In this document: positions 61,287 to 64,000 of the stretch, one piece after another | Numbering within the stretch: position 1 is the stretch's first letter | Layout: each line of letters opens with the position of its first letter | Origin: Prevotella sp. | GTDB taxonomy: Bacteria > Bacteroidota > Bacteroidia > Bacteroidales > Bacteroidaceae | Assembly: GCA_017645645.1 (NCBI GenBank) | Contig: JAGCOB010000019.1 | Coordinates: forward strand, 33,736-97,735 | DNA length: 64,000 nucleotides | Direction: 5' to 3' | Notes under the pieces: model-generated | What the model was told of the DNA's origin: nothing | The model's database searches: none | The model's input: the letters and a program-made list of their open reading frames with translations, nothing else | Made by a program: the position numbers and the translations under genes

Positions 61287-63329
61287 ATGTATAAGCAAAC
61301 GTACCTACAGCGCAAGGCACTCCGCTTCCGTCAGTTCAAACGGAAGGGATATGCCCTCTTTGCCTGTTTGGGACGTGTGGTCACCATCGGAGTACTGAGT
61401 GTTGCCACCCTGACTTCTGCCAGTGCAGCCATCAAGACCTTCTCCGTGGTTGGCGATTCTATTGCCAACACCCCTGGCGACGACTCCCCCGACAAAGAGG
61501 CGACCCTCGACGATGTCGAGATCACTGGGTCACGCGCACCCCTTGCCTTAGGACAGGCAGCTAGAATGGTCACTGTACTGAGCCGGGAGGATATCCAGGC
61601 GGCGCCAGTACAAAGTATTAACGATTTATTAAAATTGGCGGTAGGCGTTGACGTTCGTCAGCGCGGACCTGTCGGTGCCCAGACGGATGTCAGTATCCGA
61701 GGAGGTACGAGTGAGCAGATCACCATCCTCATCAACGGCATCAATATCTGTGATCCACAGACGGGACATAACACCTTCGACTTCCCCTGCGACCTCAGTG
61801 ACATCGAGCGCATCGAGATCTTAGAGGGTCCTGCCGGTCGTGTCTATGGCACGTCGTCGTTGGTGGGAGCAATCAATATTGTGACCACTTCCTCCCCTAA
61901 GTTAGGGGAGGTCAGGAGGGGTCTGAACATGCGGATGGAAGGCGGCTCCTTTGGCTATTTGTCAGCAGCTGGACGTATGGCAATTGATGTTCACAGCCTT
62001 TCAGCGAATTACACCCGAAGCGATGGCTACAGTCGTTCGAAAGCAGGTCACCTCAACAGCGACTACAACGGTTTCAAAACTTTCTACCAAGGAAGCACCA
62101 CTCTAAACTCTAAACTCTCAACTCTACACTGGTACGCAGGACTCACCACCAAAGGTTTCGGCTCCAACACCTTCTACAGTGCCAAGTTCGACGAGCAATA
62201 TGAGCGTACCACGAAAATCCATGCGGCACTACAGGGAGAACTGACAATAGGGAAGCTGCATGTTCGTCCTGCCATCTACTGGAATCGTGGCTACGACCGC
62301 TTCGAACTGATTCGCGGATCAGAGGAGAAAGTTCCCTTCAATTATCACCGCTCTGACGTGTTTGGCATCAATCTCAACACATACTTCGACTGGCAACTGG
62401 GACGCACCGCCATGGGTGCCGAGTTCCGCAACGAAGATATCGTCAGCACTAATTTGGGCGAACCTCTCTCCAACCCTTTCAGTCATTATAAAGTAGGACT
62501 CAACCGTTCGAATCTCTCGTTCCATCTTGAGCACAACATCCTGTTGAAGCGCTTCACCCTCTCTGCTGGTTTTATTGCCATCAAGAACACCTGGAACCAA
62601 ATGCCATTTAAACTCTATCCTGGCATCGATGCCAGCTACCGCATCGGCGACCACTGGAAAGTGTATGCCAGCTATAACTCCTCGTTACGTATGCCGTCGT
62701 TCACTGAACTCTATTACAGCGTTGGCGGTCATAAGGCAGACAAATACTTAAAACCCGAGGAACTGCATGCCGTTGAAGGAGGCGTGAAATACAGCAACCA
62801 CTGGTTAACGGCACAAACGAGTATTTTCCACCATCATGCACGGAACATGATTGACTGGGTAATGGACACCCGTGATCCCAATGCTGTCTGGCAGAGTGTC
62901 AACCACACGAAGGTGAATACCTTTGGACAAGAAATCTCTTTAAACTCTAAACTTTCAACTCTAAACTTTCAACTTTCCTACTGTCATTTGCACCAGCAAA
63001 AGCAGGAGGCAGCATACCTCCAGTCGCAATACTCGTTGGAATACCTGCGGCATAAAGTGACCGCCTCGCTGCGATGGTCTATTACCGACTACCTCCGCCT
63101 CAGTATCAGCTATCGTTGGCAAGACCGTATGGGCAGTTATACGACTGTCGATGGAGAGGTACGTGACTACCACCCCTACTCTGTTGTCGATGCCCGTCTC
63201 GACTGGCTTCAAGACAGCTACACCCTCTATCTCGAAGGCAATAACCTGACTGGTCATCGCTATGTAGACTATGGCAATGTACCCCAGCCTGGCTGTTGGA
63301 TAACAGCAGGATACGCAAAAAAGTTTTAA
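61287..63329 (+). CDS. TonB-dependent outer membrane receptor
   Basis: The 680-residue protein has a long N-terminal signal (RFRQFKRKGYALFACLGRVV... ending TSASA), a TonB box region, a plug domain (about 85-205; EDIQAAPVQSINDLLKLAVGVDVRQRGPVGAQTDVSIRGGTSEQITILINGINICDPQTGHNTFDFPCDLSDIERIEILEGPAGRVYGTSSLVGAINIVT) and a 22-strand barrel ending with GYAKKF. The substrate is not evident; BtuB-like cobamide or a siderophore receptor is possible, and no riboswitch was seen upstream. Three translated repeats interrupt it: SSPKLGEVRRGLN at the plug-barrel border, NSKLSTL near 277, and NSKLSTLNFQL near 555. The last two sit in barrel loops or turns. Confidence 0.92.
   Translation: MYKQTYLQRKALRFRQFKRKGYALFACLGRVVTIGVLSVATLTSASAAIKTFSVVGDSIANTPGDDSPDKEATLDDVEITGSRAPLALGQAARMVTVLSREDIQAAPVQSINDLLKLAVGVDVRQRGPVGAQTDVSIRGGTSEQITILINGINICDPQTGHNTFDFPCDLSDIERIEILEGPAGRVYGTSSLVGAINIVTTSSPKLGEVRRGLNMRMEGGSFGYLSAAGRMAIDVHSLSANYTRSDGYSRSKAGHLNSDYNGFKTFYQGSTTLNSKLSTLHWYAGLTTKGFGSNTFYSAKFDEQYERTTKIHAALQGELTIGKLHVRPAIYWNRGYDRFELIRGSEEKVPFNYHRSDVFGINLNTYFDWQLGRTAMGAEFRNEDIVSTNLGEPLSNPFSHYKVGLNRSNLSFHLEHNILLKRFTLSAGFIAIKNTWNQMPFKLYPGIDASYRIGDHWKVYASYNSSLRMPSFTELYYSVGGHKADKYLKPEELHAVEGGVKYSNHWLTAQTSIFHHHARNMIDWVMDTRDPNAVWQSVNHTKVNTFGQEISLNSKLSTLNFQLSYCHLHQQKQEAAYLQSQYSLEYLRHKVTASLRWSITDYLRLSISYRWQDRMGSYTTVDGEVRDYHPYSVVDARLDWLQDSYTLYLEGNNLTGHRYVDYGNVPQPGCWITAGYAKKF
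61889..61929 (+). repeat. 41-base translated palindromic element, copy in the TonB receptor
   Basis: Identical over 41 bases to 57948-57988 and read in the same frame, giving SSPKLGEVRRGLN directly after INIVT at the junction of plug and barrel. The base before and the bases after differ between copies, so the element's borders are at or near these ends. Confidence 0.92.
62101..62128 (+). repeat. Four heptamers inside the TonB receptor gene, first block
   Basis: CTCTAAA, CTCTAAA, CTCTCAA, CTCTACA in tandem encode LNSKLSTL between TT and HWYAG, in a barrel loop. The words are those of the second block at 62943. Confidence 0.78.
62943..62977 (+). repeat. Five heptamers inside the TonB receptor gene, second block
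   Basis: AACTCTA, AACTTTC, AACTCTA, AACTTTC, AACTTTC in tandem encode LNSKLSTLNFQL, partly repeating the peptide of the first block and reading straight into the strand LSYCHLHQQ. Confidence 0.8.
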
Positions 63330-63331
63330 AT

Positions 63332-63359
63332 TATGAACTATGAACTATGAACTATGAAC
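63332..63359 (+). repeat. Four exact TATGAAC heptamers before the pgk promoter
   Basis: TATGAAC is repeated four times, starting two bases after the TonB receptor stop and ending 10 bases before the pgk -7 element, so the repeat occupies the place where the upstream (-33) element would lie. Confidence 0.88.
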
Positions 63360-63368
63360 TAAATTTTG

Positions 63369-63376
63369 TATCTTTG
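63369..63376 (+). promoter_or_regulatory. -7 element TATCTTTG for pgk
   Basis: TTTTGTATCTTTGCA matches TAnnTTTG and ends 45 bases before the ATG at 63421. Confidence 0.75.
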
Positions 63377-63420
63377 CAATCTGATTTTGAATATTTACTC
63401 ATTTAAATAACACAAGATTA

Positions 63421-64000
63421 TGACAATTAATGAATTCAACTTTGCCGGTAAGAAGGCAATCGTACGTGTAGACTTCAACGTACCCCTGGACGAGAATGGT
63501 AAGATTACGGACGACACCCGTATCCGCGGTGCCCTGCCTACCCTGAAGAAAATCCTTGCTGACGGTGGTGCTACCATCATCATGTCACACATGGGTAAGC
63601 CCAAAGGAAAGGTTGACATGAAGAAGTCACTGGGTCAGATCCGCGAGGCTGTAGAGAAGGCTCTCGGTGTTCCCGTGGCTTTTGCTCCCGACTGTGCCAA
63701 GGCTGCTGATGCTGCCGCTGCCCTGAAGATGGGTGAGGCACTGCTGCTCGAGAACCTCCGCTTCTATCCTGAGGAGGAAGGTAAGCCCGTCGGTGTTGAG
63801 AAGGGTACTCCCGAATTCGACGAGGCCAAGAAGGCTATGAAGGCTTCTCAGAAAGAGTTTGCCAAGACACTCGCCTCTTACGCTGACTGCTACGTGATGG
63901 ATGCCTTCGGTACTGCTCACCGCAAACACGCCTCTACTGCTGTCATCGCCGACTACTTCGATGCTGACAACAAGATGCTGGGTCTGCTGATGGAGAAGGA
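63421..64000 (+). CDS. pgk: Phosphoglycerate kinase, N-terminal part (3' end outside window)
   Basis: The frame is open to the window end, giving the first 193 residues. They are the N-terminal substrate-binding domain of phosphoglycerate kinase: [65 protein letters not shown] and [20 protein letters not shown], with the basic-patch Arg residues. It makes ATP from 1,3-bisphosphoglycerate in glycolysis. The codon use looks strongly biased, as for a highly expressed gene. It has its own promoter behind a heptamer array. Confidence 0.96.

Noticed and set aside
1-64000. tRNA, rRNA, insertion sequence or prophage genes
   Set aside because: No cloverleaf, rRNA stretch, transposase, integrase or phage structural gene was recognised on either strand.

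Overview
The window looks like a contiguous chromosomal piece of a Bacteroidales bacterium, most plausibly a Prevotella-type species. The grounds are: TAnnTTTG promoter elements about 20-60 bases before many genes and little Shine-Dalgarno signal; a complex I operon without the NADH module and with fused NuoC-NuoD; a reg_prop/Y_Y_Y hybrid regulator; an N-terminally extended TonB receptor; a CHU_C (gliding-associated) domain protein; PorT-type beta-barrels; and the GH26-GH130-symporter-epimerase order of the Bacteroides beta-mannan pathway. No rRNA, tRNA, CRISPR array, insertion sequence or prophage was recognised.

Layout. 1-9.5 kb: the end of yidC, a DUF1846 gene, a convergent transmembrane SpoIIE phosphatase, then a prolyl oligopeptidase-type peptidase, an MFS carrier and an internally duplicated secreted protein. 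9.5-18.2 kb: a nuclease/phosphatase-fold protein, a POT-type transporter, a beta-barrel, a LysM plus binding-protein fusion, a stand-alone CHU_C protein overlapping uvrA, and a small beta-barrel. 18.3-28.6 kb: nuoA-B-CD-H-I-J-K-L-M-N on the minus strand, ending at a strong terminator. 28.7-39.1 kb: a small HTH protein, then a minus-strand mannan-degradation cluster (kinase, GH5, esterase, GH26, GH130 phosphorylase, GPH symporter, 2-epimerase, alkaline phosphatase-type enzyme). 39.2-49.6 kb: an MscS-type channel, kdsA and kdsD for Kdo synthesis, a giant degenerate one-protein regulator, a cardiolipin synthase-type enzyme and a membrane acyltransferase. 49.5-57.8 kb is accessory in character: a TPR protein, a binding lipoprotein, an AT-rich aspartyl protease, a decayed beta-barrel gene, a repeat-rich gene-free stretch, an orphan type I methyltransferase that appears fused to the tail of HsdR, and a Sel1/LamG protein. 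57.8-64 kb: radA, a second SpoIIE phosphatase, a TonB receptor and the start of pgk.

The most unusual signal is a set of short dispersed repeats that are translated. A 41-base palindrome-bearing element occurs identically, and in the same reading frame, in radA and in the TonB receptor; a related hairpin insertion lies in the second SpoIIE phosphatase. Separately, tandem words with a 7-base period (rarely 8 or 9) occur at about ten places: across stop/start junctions, inside signal peptides, in NuoB and NuoN, in RadA and the TonB receptor, and beside the pgk promoter. Next in interest are the HsdM-HsdR chimera with the palindrome and 22-base tandem repeats upstream of it, and a hybrid regulator that has lost the phosphoacceptor His, the ATPase domain and the receiver Asp.
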